The notes under the pieces: generated by a model
What the model was told of the DNA's origin: nothing
The model's input: only the letters and a program-made list of their open reading frames with translations
Database searches by the model: none
Part shown: in pieces, positions 6,543 to 15,261 of the stretch
Layout of the letters: every line of letters begins with the position of its first letter
Position numbering within the stretch: the stretch's first letter is position 1
DNA from: Lachnospiraceae bacterium
GTDB taxonomy: Bacteria > Bacillota > Clostridia > Lachnospirales > Lachnospiraceae
Assembly (NCBI GenBank): GCA_017557525.1
Contig: JAFYYN010000125.1
Coordinates: forward strand, 1 to 45,845
DNA length: 45,845 nt
Reading direction: 5' to 3'
Made by a program: the position numbers and the translations under genes

Positions 6543-9090
6543 CAGGAACAAGGTTAAGCTGATATATAAAATTCTGCTGGTTTTAGGCGTATTTATTGGC
6601 TCATGTATTTTCTTCGCAAGTGATATAAAGGAAACTCTTTTTGAAGAAGAGCTTAAGACCACGGCTATGAAGGAGGCCTCATTTCCTCTTGTATCATTTG
6701 AAGTAGAAGGCGAGGAAATGAATCTGCTGCGCGGACATGCGGCAAATCTGGACGCACAGGTGATCAGGGAGTGCATTACACCGGTTACCTCGGAAAGAAG
6801 CATTACCGTAAATATTAAAACCAGTGAAAACGATGTAAAAAAACTTAAATATCAGATATTTACCGTTGACGGAAGAGAAAAGGAATCCGACGATTTAACT
6901 GTTCTGGAGGATTCTAACGGAAAAAAGAGAATTACCATACCTTTAAGGGAAAACTATGAGGTCGGTGACGAATATATCCTGAAGCTCACCCTTATAACAA
7001 ATACCAGTAAAAGAATATATTATTATTCAAGACTGAAGTATTATGAAAATGACAAGCTTCATGAGAAACTGGACTTTATCAACAATTTCCATAAATCTCT
7101 TCTTGACAAGAACGGAAGACACGGAGAGGATCTGCTGGGCTGGCTTGAGCCCTCAAGAACAGGGGATAATACCAATTTTGCAAATGTAAATATACGCTCG
7201 AGGCTGTCCCTTGTAAACTATGGGGAACTGTCGCCGGACCTTGTATATGAGCAGCCTCCGACAATTACGGAATTCTATGAGAATTACGCTTCGTTCAGGA
7301 TAGATTATGTTGTAGGAGTTGATACCGAACTCGGTCGTGAGTATTACAGGCTGGAAGAGGATTACAGGATTGGTATTTCGGGAAGTAAGATATATTTATA
7401 CAATTACGAGCGAAGCATGGAGGAGTTTTTTGATATAAGCAATTTCTCCAAGACCAAGCGTGAGTTTAAGCTTGGTATCTGTAACGAAGATGCAGTAACA
7501 GGTGCATCCAGTCCCGAAGGCAAGTATCAGGCTTTTGTTTACGGCGGAGAGCTGATTTTCTATGATACCGAAAACAATGCTGCGGTAAAAGCCTTTTCAT
7601 TCGGTGTTGCAGAAAGAAATTTCGAACGGGAAATATTTAGAAATTATGATATAAAGATCCTGAATATCCGTGATGACGGGACAATGGATTTTTATATCGC
7701 AGGATACATGAATGCCGGCGAATATGAAGGCAGGACAGGTATAGTGCTGTACAGCTACGATTACAAGGAAAATCTGCGTGAGGAAAAGTTGTACATGCCT
7801 ATAAACAGTTCATACCAGATCCTGACCACCGATCTGGCTGATTTTGCCTATTATTCTGAGGATCAGGTCTTTTATTTCTCGATATATAATAACCTGTATT
7901 CTTATAAGCTTGCCTCGGGAGAGCTCGAGATAATAGCAAAGGATATTCCTGAGGGAGAACTCTTTTTCTGTGAAAGCGAGGCTTATATAGCCTGGAATGA
8001 GAAAAAGCTTAAAAAGGGTCAGGAATATATACGTATACTTCATCTTGATTCGGGCCAGGAATATGCCGCTGAATCTCCAACAGGCCAGATGAAGCTTTTC
8101 GGCCTTATCGGAAACAATATTGTTTACGGAGTCGGTAAGGAGGAGGATGGCCTTAAAAAGAGGGACGGCAGTATAGAACTGCCATATTACAGGCTTGTGA
8201 TAGCCAACAGTGCAAATATCATACTCAAGGATTATACCGATCCGGGATATTATGTCACGGGTATAGATATCGGGGAGAACATCATAACTCTGAGTAGGGT
8301 AAGGAAAAATGAGGAAGGTACAGCCTATCTGGCAGCAGAATCCGATACCATACTAAATAATCCGGAAAAGAAAGCTCCATCCATCAATGTAGTTAAGCAT
8401 GTAACAGACAGAATGCTTACAGAGTACTATATAGCTGTACCTGAAAATACGGTGGTTGACACTGTTCCTTCATTTAAGAGTACAAGAAACAGAGTTCTTA
8501 ACCATGAGACCATTGCCCGACTTCCGGAGCCTCAGGAAAAAGAAGGATGTTATTACGCTTATTCGTTCGGAAAAGTTGTGGCAGCTTCTGCAAATGCTGC
8601 AAGTGTGATAGCAGCAGCAAATAAAGCAGTCGGTACTGTGATCAACCGCGACGGCAGACTTATCTGGGAAAGAGGAATCATGACACCCAGAAATGAGCTG
8701 ACAGGAGTGGCACAGATAAAGGCTACGGAAGAGCTTTCATCCATAAAGGCTGCTATGCAGATGATAGCTGCATACAGAAAAGAGGAGCTTGATACCTCGG
8801 GCTTCAGTCCCTCAAAGACAAGCATCTTCGAGTTTATGAATGACAATATGAAGCCTTACATCATAGATATGACCGGCGCAGAGCTGGATGAAGTATTGTA
8901 TTGTACATACAGGAAACATCCCGTTATTGCGATCAGGGGAAATGGTGAGGCCTGTGTAATACTCGGTTATGATCCGAGTCATGTGATCATTTATGATCCG
9001 ATAAGAAATGCTAAGAACAGCATCTTAAAGTCTGACGCAATAAAGGACTTTAAAAAGGGTGGAAACATATTTATAAGCTTTGTAGGCTAA
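6523..9090 (+). CDS. Membrane-anchored protein with degenerate C39-like C-terminal domain
   Basis: This 855-residue protein has a basic N-terminus and one membrane helix (ILLVLGVFIGSCIFFASDI, about 17-35). The rest is predicted to be outside the membrane. The middle looks rich in beta strands with many Tyr/Glu residues. The last 170 residues resemble a papain-like C39-type fold: CYYAYSFGKVVAAS near 675, then HPVIAIRGNGEACVILGYDPSHVIIYDP. In active enzymes of that type a His precedes the VxxGYD strand; here the stretch is GEACVILGYD and the His is absent, so it is probably not a peptidase. It starts inside the preceding methyltransferase gene, and deoB follows after 23 bases. I do not recognise a function. 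Confidence 0.6.
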   Translation: MKKKKNNRNKVKLIYKILLVLGVFIGSCIFFASDIKETLFEEELKTTAMKEASFPLVSFEVEGEEMNLLRGHAANLDAQVIRECITPVTSERSITVNIKTSENDVKKLKYQIFTVDGREKESDDLTVLEDSNGKKRITIPLRENYEVGDEYILKLTLITNTSKRIYYYSRLKYYENDKLHEKLDFINNFHKSLLDKNGRHGEDLLGWLEPSRTGDNTNFANVNIRSRLSLVNYGELSPDLVYEQPPTITEFYENYASFRIDYVVGVDTELGREYYRLEEDYRIGISGSKIYLYNYERSMEEFFDISNFSKTKREFKLGICNEDAVTGASSPEGKYQAFVYGGELIFYDTENNAAVKAFSFGVAERNFEREIFRNYDIKILNIRDDGTMDFYIAGYMNAGEYEGRTGIVLYSYDYKENLREEKLYMPINSSYQILTTDLADFAYYSEDQVFYFSIYNNLYSYKLASGELEIIAKDIPEGELFFCESEAYIAWNEKKLKKGQEYIRILHLDSGQEYAAESPTGQMKLFGLIGNNIVYGVGKEEDGLKKRDGSIELPYYRLVIANSANIILKDYTDPGYYVTGIDIGENIITLSRVRKNEEGTAYLAAESDTILNNPEKKAPSINVVKHVTDRMLTEYYIAVPENTVVDTVPSFKSTRNRVLNHETIARLPEPQEKEGCYYAYSFGKVVAASANAASVIAAANKAVGTVINRDGRLIWERGIMTPRNELTGVAQIKATEELSSIKAAMQMIAAYRKEELDTSGFSPSKTSIFEFMNDNMKPYIIDMTGAELDEVLYCTYRKHPVIAIRGNGEACVILGYDPSHVIIYDPIRNAKNSILKSDAIKDFKKGGNIFISFVG

Positions 9091-9113
9091 TTTGAAAATG
9101 CGGAGGCAAAAGC

Positions 9114-10286
9114 ATGGGGAAAAGAGTCGTTCTGATAGTTATGGACAGTGTAGGAGTTGGTGAACTCCCTGACGCAGCTGATTTTGGCGATGAAGGCAGC
9201 AATACTGTAAAGGCAGCAGCAACGAGCGGTTACTTAGATATGCCCAATATGAAAAAGCTCGGTTTCTTTAACATAAAGGGCATAGACGATATGTATGAGG
9301 ATATTCCTGAAGCGCCCATGTATGCAGTATCCAGACTGGCAGAGCGTTCCAAGGGAAAGGATACAACCACGGGACACTGGGAAATATCCGGGCTTATCTC
9401 CGAAAAACCGATGCCTACATTTTCTAACGGATTCCCGGAGAGCTTTATAGAGGAATTTTCACGCAGAACAGGTCGTGGCATGCTCTGTAACAAGGCATAT
9501 TCAGGGACTGACGTAATAAGGGACTACGGAAAACAGCATGAGAAAACCGGAGATCTTATAGTTTATACCTCAGCGGATTCAGTTTTCCAGATAGCTGCTC
9601 ACGAGAAAATAGTACCGATAGAAAAGCTTTATGAGTACTGCAGTATAGCAAGAGAATTGCTGCAGGGCGATCTGGGTGTAGGCAGGGTTATAGCCCGCCC
9701 ATTTGAAGGCGAGTGGCCGTATGAGAGAACTCCCAGGCGTCATGATTTTTCGCTCGTCCCTCCCAGGGATACTATGCTCGATGTACTTAGCGGAAACGGG
9801 TTTGATGTTTGGTCGGTAGGTAAGATCATAGACATATTTGCAGAAAAAGGCATTACTCAGTATGTACGTACAGTAGATAATGAGGATGGTATAAATAAGA
9901 CTCTGGAATATCTTGAAAGGGAAGCCAACGGACTGATTTTTACAAATCTTGTGGATTTCGATATGGTTTACGGCCACAGAAATGATGCTGAGGGCTATGC
10001 CAAGGCACTTTCATATTTTGATAAGAGACTGCCGGAGATCATTGAAAAGTTAAATGATGACGATATCCTGATGATCACGGCAGATCATGGGTGCGATCCC
10101 GTGACTCCTTCCACAGACCACTCAAGAGAGTATATCCCGTTGGTAGTATATGGAAAGAAGCTTAAAAAAGGCGTAAATCTCGGTACAAGGGAATCCTTTG
10201 CGGATATCGGAGCTACCATACTTGATTATTTCGGTCTGGAGATATCTATTGACGGTACTTCGTTCCTGAAGGATATTTTGAAATAA
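9114..10286 (+). CDS. deoB: Phosphopentomutase
   Basis: This 390-residue protein is of standard length. The N-terminal metal ligand motif is VVLIVMDSVGVGELPDA. The conserved GKDTTTGHWEISG (about 81-93) holds the catalytic Thr. The C-terminal metal motifs are NLVDFDMVYGHRND and ITADHGCDPVTPSTDHSREYIPL. The enzyme interconverts ribose-1-phosphate and ribose-5-phosphate (and the deoxy forms) in nucleoside salvage, with two Mn2+ ions. The ribosome site GCGGAGG precedes the ATG. A hairpin repeat and a second palindromic element separate it from dtd. Confidence 0.95.
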   Translation: MGKRVVLIVMDSVGVGELPDAADFGDEGSNTVKAAATSGYLDMPNMKKLGFFNIKGIDDMYEDIPEAPMYAVSRLAERSKGKDTTTGHWEISGLISEKPMPTFSNGFPESFIEEFSRRTGRGMLCNKAYSGTDVIRDYGKQHEKTGDLIVYTSADSVFQIAAHEKIVPIEKLYEYCSIARELLQGDLGVGRVIARPFEGEWPYERTPRRHDFSLVPPRDTMLDVLSGNGFDVWSVGKIIDIFAEKGITQYVRTVDNEDGINKTLEYLEREANGLIFTNLVDFDMVYGHRNDAEGYAKALSYFDKRLPEIIEKLNDDDILMITADHGCDPVTPSTDHSREYIPLVVYGKKLKKGVNLGTRESFADIGATILDYFGLEISIDGTSFLKDILK

Positions 10287-10296
10287 ATATGTTGCT

Positions 10297-10345
10297 AAGC
10301 CTTCACCTTCGAGGGGAAGGTGTCTGCGAAGCAGACGGATGAGGT
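10297..10345 (+). repeat. GAA-loop hairpin repeat, copy R1
   Basis: The first hairpin, CCTTCACC/GGGGAAGG, is followed by the second, GTCTGC-GAA-GCAGAC, then GGATGAGGT. The same order recurs at 10868, 21175 and 30924, always in the direction of the flanking genes. It lies between deoB and the palindromic element upstream of dtd. Confidence 0.75.
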
Positions 10346-10346
10346 A

Positions 10347-10436
10347 CAAGTTTGAAAATATAATTTTCAAACTTGCATCGGTGACGCAACAGGCACGTCA
10401 CCGATGGGTACACATGCCTGCGGCATGATACGAAAA
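10347..10436 (+). repeat. Three-palindrome element ending at the dtd start codon
   Basis: Three consecutive palindromes are present: CAAGTTTGAAAAT/ATTTTCAAACTTG (10347-10375), CATCGGTGACG/CGTCACCGATG (10376-10406) and CATGCC-TGC-GGCATG (10413-10427). ATACGAAAA and then the dtd ATG at 10437 follow. A second copy on the minus strand at 32346-32430 ends at the start codon of the rhomboid gene in the same way. The element itself contains an in-frame ATG. Confidence 0.8.
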
Positions 10437-10865
10437 ATGCGACTCATAATTCAACGTGTTACAAAGGCTTCCGTTACCATAGACGGCAGAGTGGCCGGCA
10501 GCATCGGAAAAGGCTACATGGTATTGATCGGCATAGGACGGGAGGACAGTGAGGAAACTGTCAGGAAATATGCCGACAAGATGCTAAAACTCAGGATATT
10601 TGAGGACGAGAACGGAAAGACAAATCTTTCCCTGGCACAAGTGGATGGAGAGCTTCTGCTTGTGTCACAGTTTACTTTGTATGCCGATACAAGCTCTAAC
10701 CGCCCGGGCTTTACACTTGCAGCTCCGCCCGATATGGCAGAGAAGCTCTATAACTATTTTGTGGAGTACTGTCAGGGAAAAGCAAAGAGTGTCCAGACCG
10801 GAGAATTTGGAGCGGATATGAAGGTCGAATTAGTAAATGACGGACCGTTTACTATCATACTTTAA
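10437..10865 (+). CDS. dtd: D-aminoacyl-tRNA deacylase
   Basis: This 142-residue protein starts [17 protein letters not shown] and carries the family motifs [11 protein letters not shown] (about 78-88), NRPGFT and the C-terminal [13 protein letters not shown], whose NxGP-T is the cross-subunit Gly-Pro motif. The enzyme removes D-amino acids, and Gly misacylated on tRNA-Ala, from tRNA. An in-frame ATG at 10404 would add 11 residues encoded by the palindromic element; these are foreign to the family, so 10437 is chosen. No clear Shine-Dalgarno precedes it, and the bases upstream are the repeat itself. Confidence 0.93.
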   Translation: MRLIIQRVTKASVTIDGRVAGSIGKGYMVLIGIGREDSEETVRKYADKMLKLRIFEDENGKTNLSLAQVDGELLLVSQFTLYADTSSNRPGFTLAAPPDMAEKLYNYFVEYCQGKAKSVQTGEFGADMKVELVNDGPFTIIL

Positions 10866-10867
10866 AA

Positions 10868-10960
10868 GACTTTCCCTTGAGGTGATATATCGACATGCGC
10901 AGCATGTTGATGCCCTCCTTGGCGAAGGGAAGCTGTCTGCGAAGCAGACTGATGAGGTGT
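10868..10960 (+). repeat. GAA-loop hairpin repeat, copy R2
   Basis: The outer stem CTTTCCCTT/GAAGGGAAG encloses an inserted hairpin CGACATGC/GCATGTTG with one G-T wobble. GTCTGC-GAA-GCAGAC and GATGAGGTGT follow. It is copy R1 with an extra internal module, and lies between dtd and the TSCPD gene. Confidence 0.75.
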
Positions 10961-11002
10961 CTGGTAGGACATCATACCTAAACATAAAGGAGGTACACGC
11001 AG

Positions 11003-11254
11003 ATGTATCAATATAAAACAACCGGAACATGTGCCAGCGCAATATTATTTGACACATATGAGGAAGACGGAGTAAAAAGAGTAAAGGATGTAAAGTTTGT
11101 CGGCGGCTGCAGCGGCAATACCCAGGGTGTGGCGAAACTCGTAGAGGGTATGAGAGTTGATGAAGTAATAGACAGATTAAAGGGTATCAAGTGTGGGTTT
11201 AAGCCCACTTCCTGTCCTGATCAGTTGGCTACAGCCCTTATGAGCGTAAAATAA
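11003..11254 (+). CDS. TSCPD domain protein (TIGR03905-like)
   Basis: This 83-residue protein carries the family-naming TSCPDQLATAL motif near the C-terminus, plus Cys residues in GTCASAI, GGCSGN and IKCGF. Such domains occur alone or at the C-terminus of some ribonucleotide reductases; the stand-alone form has no established reaction. The four spaced Cys could bind a metal. The ribosome site AAAGGAGG precedes the ATG. It lies downstream of dtd after a hairpin repeat. Confidence 0.8.
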   Translation: MYQYKTTGTCASAILFDTYEEDGVKRVKDVKFVGGCSGNTQGVAKLVEGMRVDEVIDRLKGIKCGFKPTSCPDQLATALMSVK

Positions 11255-11333
11255 TAGTTAAGCTACTGATGTGTAAGTATGGTGCAGCATAATACGGAAT
11301 TTGAAAATATAAATATGATTTAGGTGCAGTAAG

Positions 11334-12404
11334 ATGAAGAAAATAGTACTTACAGGCGGAGGAACAGCAGGGCATGTTACTCCCAATATGGCTCTTATAG
11401 AGAAACTGAGACAGATGAATTATGACATTACCTATATCGGTTCGATTGATGGTATCGAAAAAGGACTGATAGAGGGGATGAAGGTACCCTATTATGGGAT
11501 TTCATCAGGAAAACTGAGGCGTTATTTCAGCTGGAAAAATTTCTCAGATCCGTTCCGCGTAATAAAGGGATATTTCCAGGCAAAGAAACTGCTAAAGGAA
11601 ATCAACCCCGATGTTGTATTTTCAAAAGGCGGCTTTGTGGCAGTGCCGGTGGTTTATGCCGCAAAGAAAAGAGGGATCCCTACAGTTATCCATGAGTCGG
11701 ATATGACCCCCGGACTTGCAAACAAGCTCTGCATTAAAAAGGCGACAAAGGTGTGCTGTAATTTTGCGGCAACGCTTTCTCATCTGCCTGCCGGAAAGGC
11801 AGTACATACCGGCACACCTCTTAGAAAAGAGCTTTTTACCGGTTCAAGAGAAAAAGGCTTGGAGATTAACCACTTTACAAACGGTATGCCGGTAATGCTG
11901 ATAGTCGGCGGTTCTACCGGAGCACAACGTGTAAATGAAGCCGTAAGAAATATAATGCCCAAGCTATTAGAGACCTTTCAGGTTATCCATATCTGCGGAA
12001 AGGGAAAGACAGATCCTGAGTTTGACCATATAAGCGGACTTCGCCAGTATGAGTATGTAAGTGATGATCTTAAAGATATGTTTGCGGCAGCAGATATAGT
12101 TATTTCAAGAGCCGGGGCAAATGCCGTATCAGAGCTTTTAGCTTTAAAGAAACCCAATATCCTTATACCTCTTTCGATAGGGTCGAGAGGAGATCAGGTG
12201 CTTAATGCCGAGGCATTTGAAAAGAGTGGCTACAGCTACGTACTTCATGAGGAGGACCTGACCAGTGAAAATCTGTTAAAGGCAATTGATATAGTAAACA
12301 ATGACAGAGAGAAATATGTTTCTGCTATGGAAACAGCTACAGAGCGTGATGCAACTGAGATTATCACAAAGATGCTTGACGAGCTGGCTACTCAGAAGAA
12401 TTGA
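11334..12404 (+). CDS. murG: MurG: UDP-GlcNAc:undecaprenyl-PP-MurNAc-pentapeptide GlcNAc transferase
   Basis: This 356-residue GT-B fold protein carries IVLTGGGTAGHVTPNMAL at the N-terminus (the Gly-rich lipid/UDP loop), KGGFVAVPVV, IHESDMTPGLANK, GGSTGAQRVNE, and the C-terminal nucleotide-sugar motif SRAGANAVSELLALKKP. It makes lipid II from lipid I on the inner face of the membrane. The gene is outside the usual dcw cluster here. The HESDMTPG spelling is typical of the clostridial MurG-like branch, so a paralogue in the dcw cluster is possible. The ribosome site (TAGGTG) is weak. Confidence 0.88.
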   Translation: MKKIVLTGGGTAGHVTPNMALIEKLRQMNYDITYIGSIDGIEKGLIEGMKVPYYGISSGKLRRYFSWKNFSDPFRVIKGYFQAKKLLKEINPDVVFSKGGFVAVPVVYAAKKRGIPTVIHESDMTPGLANKLCIKKATKVCCNFAATLSHLPAGKAVHTGTPLRKELFTGSREKGLEINHFTNGMPVMLIVGGSTGAQRVNEAVRNIMPKLLETFQVIHICGKGKTDPEFDHISGLRQYEYVSDDLKDMFAAADIVISRAGANAVSELLALKKPNILIPLSIGSRGDQVLNAEAFEKSGYSYVLHEEDLTSENLLKAIDIVNNDREKYVSAMETATERDATEIITKMLDELATQKN

Positions 12405-12422
12405 TAAGAAAGGGAATACAGA

Positions 12423-13154
12423 ATGAGAAGTTTTTTAGTGGCATTTACGATGTTTTTGTGGCTTGTGATCACGTTCCCGGTGTATCTTGTAGCAGCACTT
12501 ATCGGTCTGTTTAACAAGCATGCCTGCGCCTCATTTTCACAGAGCTTTGTTAATGTGGCATTCAGACTGCTGATGTGGATGGCAGGAGCAAAAACAACGG
12601 TCATCGGCAGGGAGCTTGTACCGACGGATAAGCCGGTATTATATGTATCAAACCATAGGAGCTATGCAGATACTCCTCTTGGATATATGAATGTTGTCGG
12701 AGTTACGGGCTTTATAGCAAAGAAAGAAGTAAAGAAATTCCCGATCCTTTCGCTGTGGATGAAGAACATGACCTGCCTCTTTCTTGACAGAGATGACATG
12801 CGTCAGGGCTTGAAGACCATTTTAACAGCAGTTGATAATGTAAAGCAGGGCTATTCCGTATTTATCATGCCCGAGGGTACCAGAAACCATAATGAAGAGA
12901 TGCTTCCTTTCAAGGAGGGCAGTTTTAAGGTAGCCGAGAAGTCGGGCTGTCCTATAGTGCCCATAGCTTTTTCCAATACTGATGCACTTTATGAGCTCCA
13001 TAAGCCCTGGATAAAGAAGGCTAAGGTTGTAGTTCATTTCGGTGAGCCCATATATATCGACGGCATCAGCCGTGAAGAGAAAAAAGAACTGGCAGGCAAG
13101 GTTCAGGGAATCATTGCGGATATGCTCGCAGAGGATAAGAAACTCATAGGGTAA
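12423..13154 (+). CDS. plsC: 1-acyl-sn-glycerol-3-phosphate acyltransferase
   Basis: This 243-residue protein has an N-terminal hydrophobic helix. The acyltransferase block I motif is NHRSYADTP (H-x4-D, about 77-85), with block II FLDRDDMRQG, block III MPEGTRN and block IV VPIAFSNT. It transfers an acyl group to the 2-position of lysophosphatidic acid at the membrane in phospholipid synthesis. It begins 18 bases after murG with an AAAGGGAA ribosome site, so cotranscription is likely. Confidence 0.92.
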   Translation: MRSFLVAFTMFLWLVITFPVYLVAALIGLFNKHACASFSQSFVNVAFRLLMWMAGAKTTVIGRELVPTDKPVLYVSNHRSYADTPLGYMNVVGVTGFIAKKEVKKFPILSLWMKNMTCLFLDRDDMRQGLKTILTAVDNVKQGYSVFIMPEGTRNHNEEMLPFKEGSFKVAEKSGCPIVPIAFSNTDALYELHKPWIKKAKVVVHFGEPIYIDGISREEKKELAGKVQGIIADMLAEDKKLIG

Positions 13155-13283
13155 GCGGCAAAGCTGCAGTTGAAAAATCAAGGTTGCATTTTTCTAAAAA
13201 AGATGTTATGATACTACTTGTTTTTCGGATTGCAGATAATCTCACAATGTTTAATAAAATAGTTTTAGAAGAAAAGAAAGGAA

Positions 13284-13296
13284 GCCGAAATACGGC
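13284..13296 (+). promoter_or_regulatory. Hairpin between Shine-Dalgarno and start codon
   Basis: The Shine-Dalgarno AAAGGAAG (13277-13284) is about 23 bases from the ATG at 13308, too far for normal use. Between them lies GCCG-AAATA-CGGC (13284-13296). If folded, the hairpin shortens the effective distance to about 11. Confidence 0.4.
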
Positions 13297-13307
13297 GTGG
13301 TAAAAGA

Positions 13308-13811
13308 ATGCCTACTTGGGGAATAATTGCTTTGATCATAATAGGAGTTCTTGTAGCAGGACTTGTTGTCCTCTACATAGTTGGAAGAAAACTCCAGAAG
13401 AAACAGGACGCAGCACAGGAACAGATGCAGGCGAGTGCACAGACCACATCGCTTTTCGTTATAAAGAAGGACAGGGTAAGGATTAAAGACGCGGGGTTCC
13501 CGCAGATAGTTATAAATCAGACGCCTAAGTACCTAAGACGCTCGAAGGTTCCAACTGTAAAAGCGAAGGTTCAGTCCAAGATTGTAACCTTCATGTGTGA
13601 TGAGAAAGCTTTTGCAGTTCTTCCTGAGAAGCGCGAGGTTAAATGTGTTATAAACGGTATCTATATCATGGAAGCTAAATGGGCAAGAGGTGGCCTTTTG
13701 GTTCCGGAGGAAAAGAAGACCTTCAGACAGAAGCTTGCTGATAAATATGCGGCTATGAGAAAGAAGAGCGAGCCGGCAGATGACGTCAAGAAGAGTAAGA
13801 AGAAAAAGTGA
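13308..13811 (+). CDS. Small membrane-anchored protein of unknown function
   Basis: This 167-residue protein has one N-terminal membrane helix (WGIIALIIIGVLVAGLVVLYIVG, about 3-26) and a short coiled, Gln-rich stretch. A compact basic cytosolic domain follows (LFVIKKDRVRIKDAGFPQ... VPTVKAKVQSKIVTFMCDEKAFAVLPEKREVKCVINGIYI), then a highly charged tail ending in KKSKKKK. The plan resembles conserved Lachnospiraceae proteins without assigned function. The ribosome site is unusually far from the ATG and separated by a small hairpin. A terminator follows. Confidence 0.7.
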   Translation: MPTWGIIALIIIGVLVAGLVVLYIVGRKLQKKQDAAQEQMQASAQTTSLFVIKKDRVRIKDAGFPQIVINQTPKYLRRSKVPTVKAKVQSKIVTFMCDEKAFAVLPEKREVKCVINGIYIMEAKWARGGLLVPEEKKTFRQKLADKYAAMRKKSEPADDVKKSKKKK

Positions 13812-13852
13812 TCAGTGTAATTAAATATATAGAAGAGTTTACATATTTTATG

Positions 13853-13880
13853 AGGCCATTCGCGAGAGGATGGCCTTTTT
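13853..13880 (+). terminator. Terminator after the 13308 gene
   Basis: The stem AGGCCAT/ATGGCCT has a 10-base loop and is followed by five T. It ends the plus-strand run that begins near 5230 or at an internal promoter. Confidence 0.85.
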
Positions 13881-13925
13881 ATGTGCGTTATTAAGGAAAA
13901 TTATTAAGGAAAATCGAAAAATTAA

Positions 13926-13954
13926 TTGAATTTATGAATGGCATATGATAAAAT
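13926..13954 (+). promoter_or_regulatory. Promoter of the zinc-ribbon gene
   Basis: TTGAAT (13926-13931), 17 bases, TAAAAT (13949-13954), with TGA before the -10. It is a good sigma-A match, and the leader is about 60 bases. Confidence 0.65.
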
Positions 13955-14020
13955 AAATCAATAGAAATATTTGTGTTTAAAAGAATATAGATTTCTGTAG
14001 GATATTAGGAGGAGCAAGAA

Positions 14021-15109
14021 ATGGGTATTTTAAAACCAGCGACATGTCCTAATTGCGGTGCTAATATAAGTATTGTTCCAAGCGAGAAAGAGGGCAAGTG
14101 TCCATATTGTGGGACATCTTTTTTGATTGATGATGCGGTTAGAATATATAATTATAACTACAATATTGTTAATAATATTCAGACTGATAAAGTTATAGTT
14201 CAACAGGAGGAACCGGAATATTTAAAAACATTAAGAGATTTAAAAGTGGCAGTAGATGGATTGATTAAAGGAACTGATTTGAAGAGTTGCAATGATGTTT
14301 ACCTAAAATTTAAAAGAGAAGAAGCTAAAAGATTCTTTGATAAATGTGATTTGTTAAGGCTTTCCGCTCTTTGGAATTTCCTTTATGCATATACTAAACC
14401 GTATTGTGAGATTCTTGACTTATGGCATATGAATCCCTGGCGTTCACAATTAGAACAAGCAATAAATGTGTGTCCAGATTCTCAAACTAAACAAAAATAT
14501 ATCGATATGTACAATGACTTGTCGAATAAAGAAAGAGAAAAAAAGGATAGATACTTTCTTGCAAAAGAAAAATTTATTAATACTATACAAGCAGGATTAC
14601 ATGGTTGTTGGGTAGCATCCAGAAAATATAAATCTAAAGCTGATTATTTAAAAAAAATATTGTTTTGGTCTTATAAAGGTATTCTTTATGCCATAAGTCA
14701 AGAATATATAGAAGAAGTTACGAATCCATTATCAATGTTGATTGGGGCCAATGATGTAAGTTGGGTTAGCGAAGACACTATATATTTAAAGGATTTTAGA
14801 ATTCAGTATTTTACGAGTGAAGTGAAAATAATTAGAAATGATTTGAAATGGTCCTCAAATAAAGGAATGCGCTATTTTAATAATGATATTCATGTTGAAA
14901 GTGTTATTGAAATTGACAATAATAATCTTGAAGAAAGTTATAATAGGGTTGTTAGATTTTATAGAGGTGAGTGTATTTATTGTGGTGCACCTTTGGAATA
15001 TGGTGGAATTAGAAAAAAACACCGCTGTTCTGCTAATTGTGGATGTAAAACAAAATATATATATAATGAAACAACTAAATGTGTAGATCAACTCTACTTT
15101 GAAAAATGA
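14021..15109 (+). CDS. Double zinc-ribbon protein of unknown function
   Basis: This 362-residue protein has an N-terminal zinc ribbon (CPNCGANI... GKCPYCGTSF, about 8-33). A long alpha-helical middle follows, rich in Lys, Trp and aromatic residues (about 65-230), then a beta-rich segment. A C-terminal ribbon reads CIYCGAP... HRCSANCGCKTKY (about 318-343). It has no signal peptide or membrane segment, so it is probably cytosolic. The codons are noticeably more AT-rich than those of the neighbours (AAT, ATA, TTA, AAA dominate), which suggests a different history, perhaps transfer. The ribosome site GGAGGAG precedes the ATG. No function is recognised. Confidence 0.7.
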   Translation: MGILKPATCPNCGANISIVPSEKEGKCPYCGTSFLIDDAVRIYNYNYNIVNNIQTDKVIVQQEEPEYLKTLRDLKVAVDGLIKGTDLKSCNDVYLKFKREEAKRFFDKCDLLRLSALWNFLYAYTKPYCEILDLWHMNPWRSQLEQAINVCPDSQTKQKYIDMYNDLSNKEREKKDRYFLAKEKFINTIQAGLHGCWVASRKYKSKADYLKKILFWSYKGILYAISQEYIEEVTNPLSMLIGANDVSWVSEDTIYLKDFRIQYFTSEVKIIRNDLKWSSNKGMRYFNNDIHVESVIEIDNNNLEESYNRVVRFYRGECIYCGAPLEYGGIRKKHRCSANCGCKTKYIYNETTKCVDQLYFEK

Positions 15110-15261
15110 TATAAATGTATTCTAATATGTGATTTGTTGATTTATTTGATGTATACTGGAGAGTGTCAGTTGATAATTGTCGCTAAAATAATAGCATTTT
15201 ACGCCGGATACCAGGAATCAAAAAATAAAAAGAATCAAATTGGTAAAGGAGAGAGAAAACC

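Noticed and set aside
10404-10436. Upstream ATG as the start of dtd (and likewise 32378 for the rhomboid gene)
   Set aside because: The added residues are encoded by the repeat element in both genes and are not part of either protein family.
10297-10960. CRISPR array or phage attachment sites in the repeat-rich intergenic regions
   Set aside because: The repeats are palindromic single copies with no regular spacers, and no cas, integrase or tRNA-end duplication was found.
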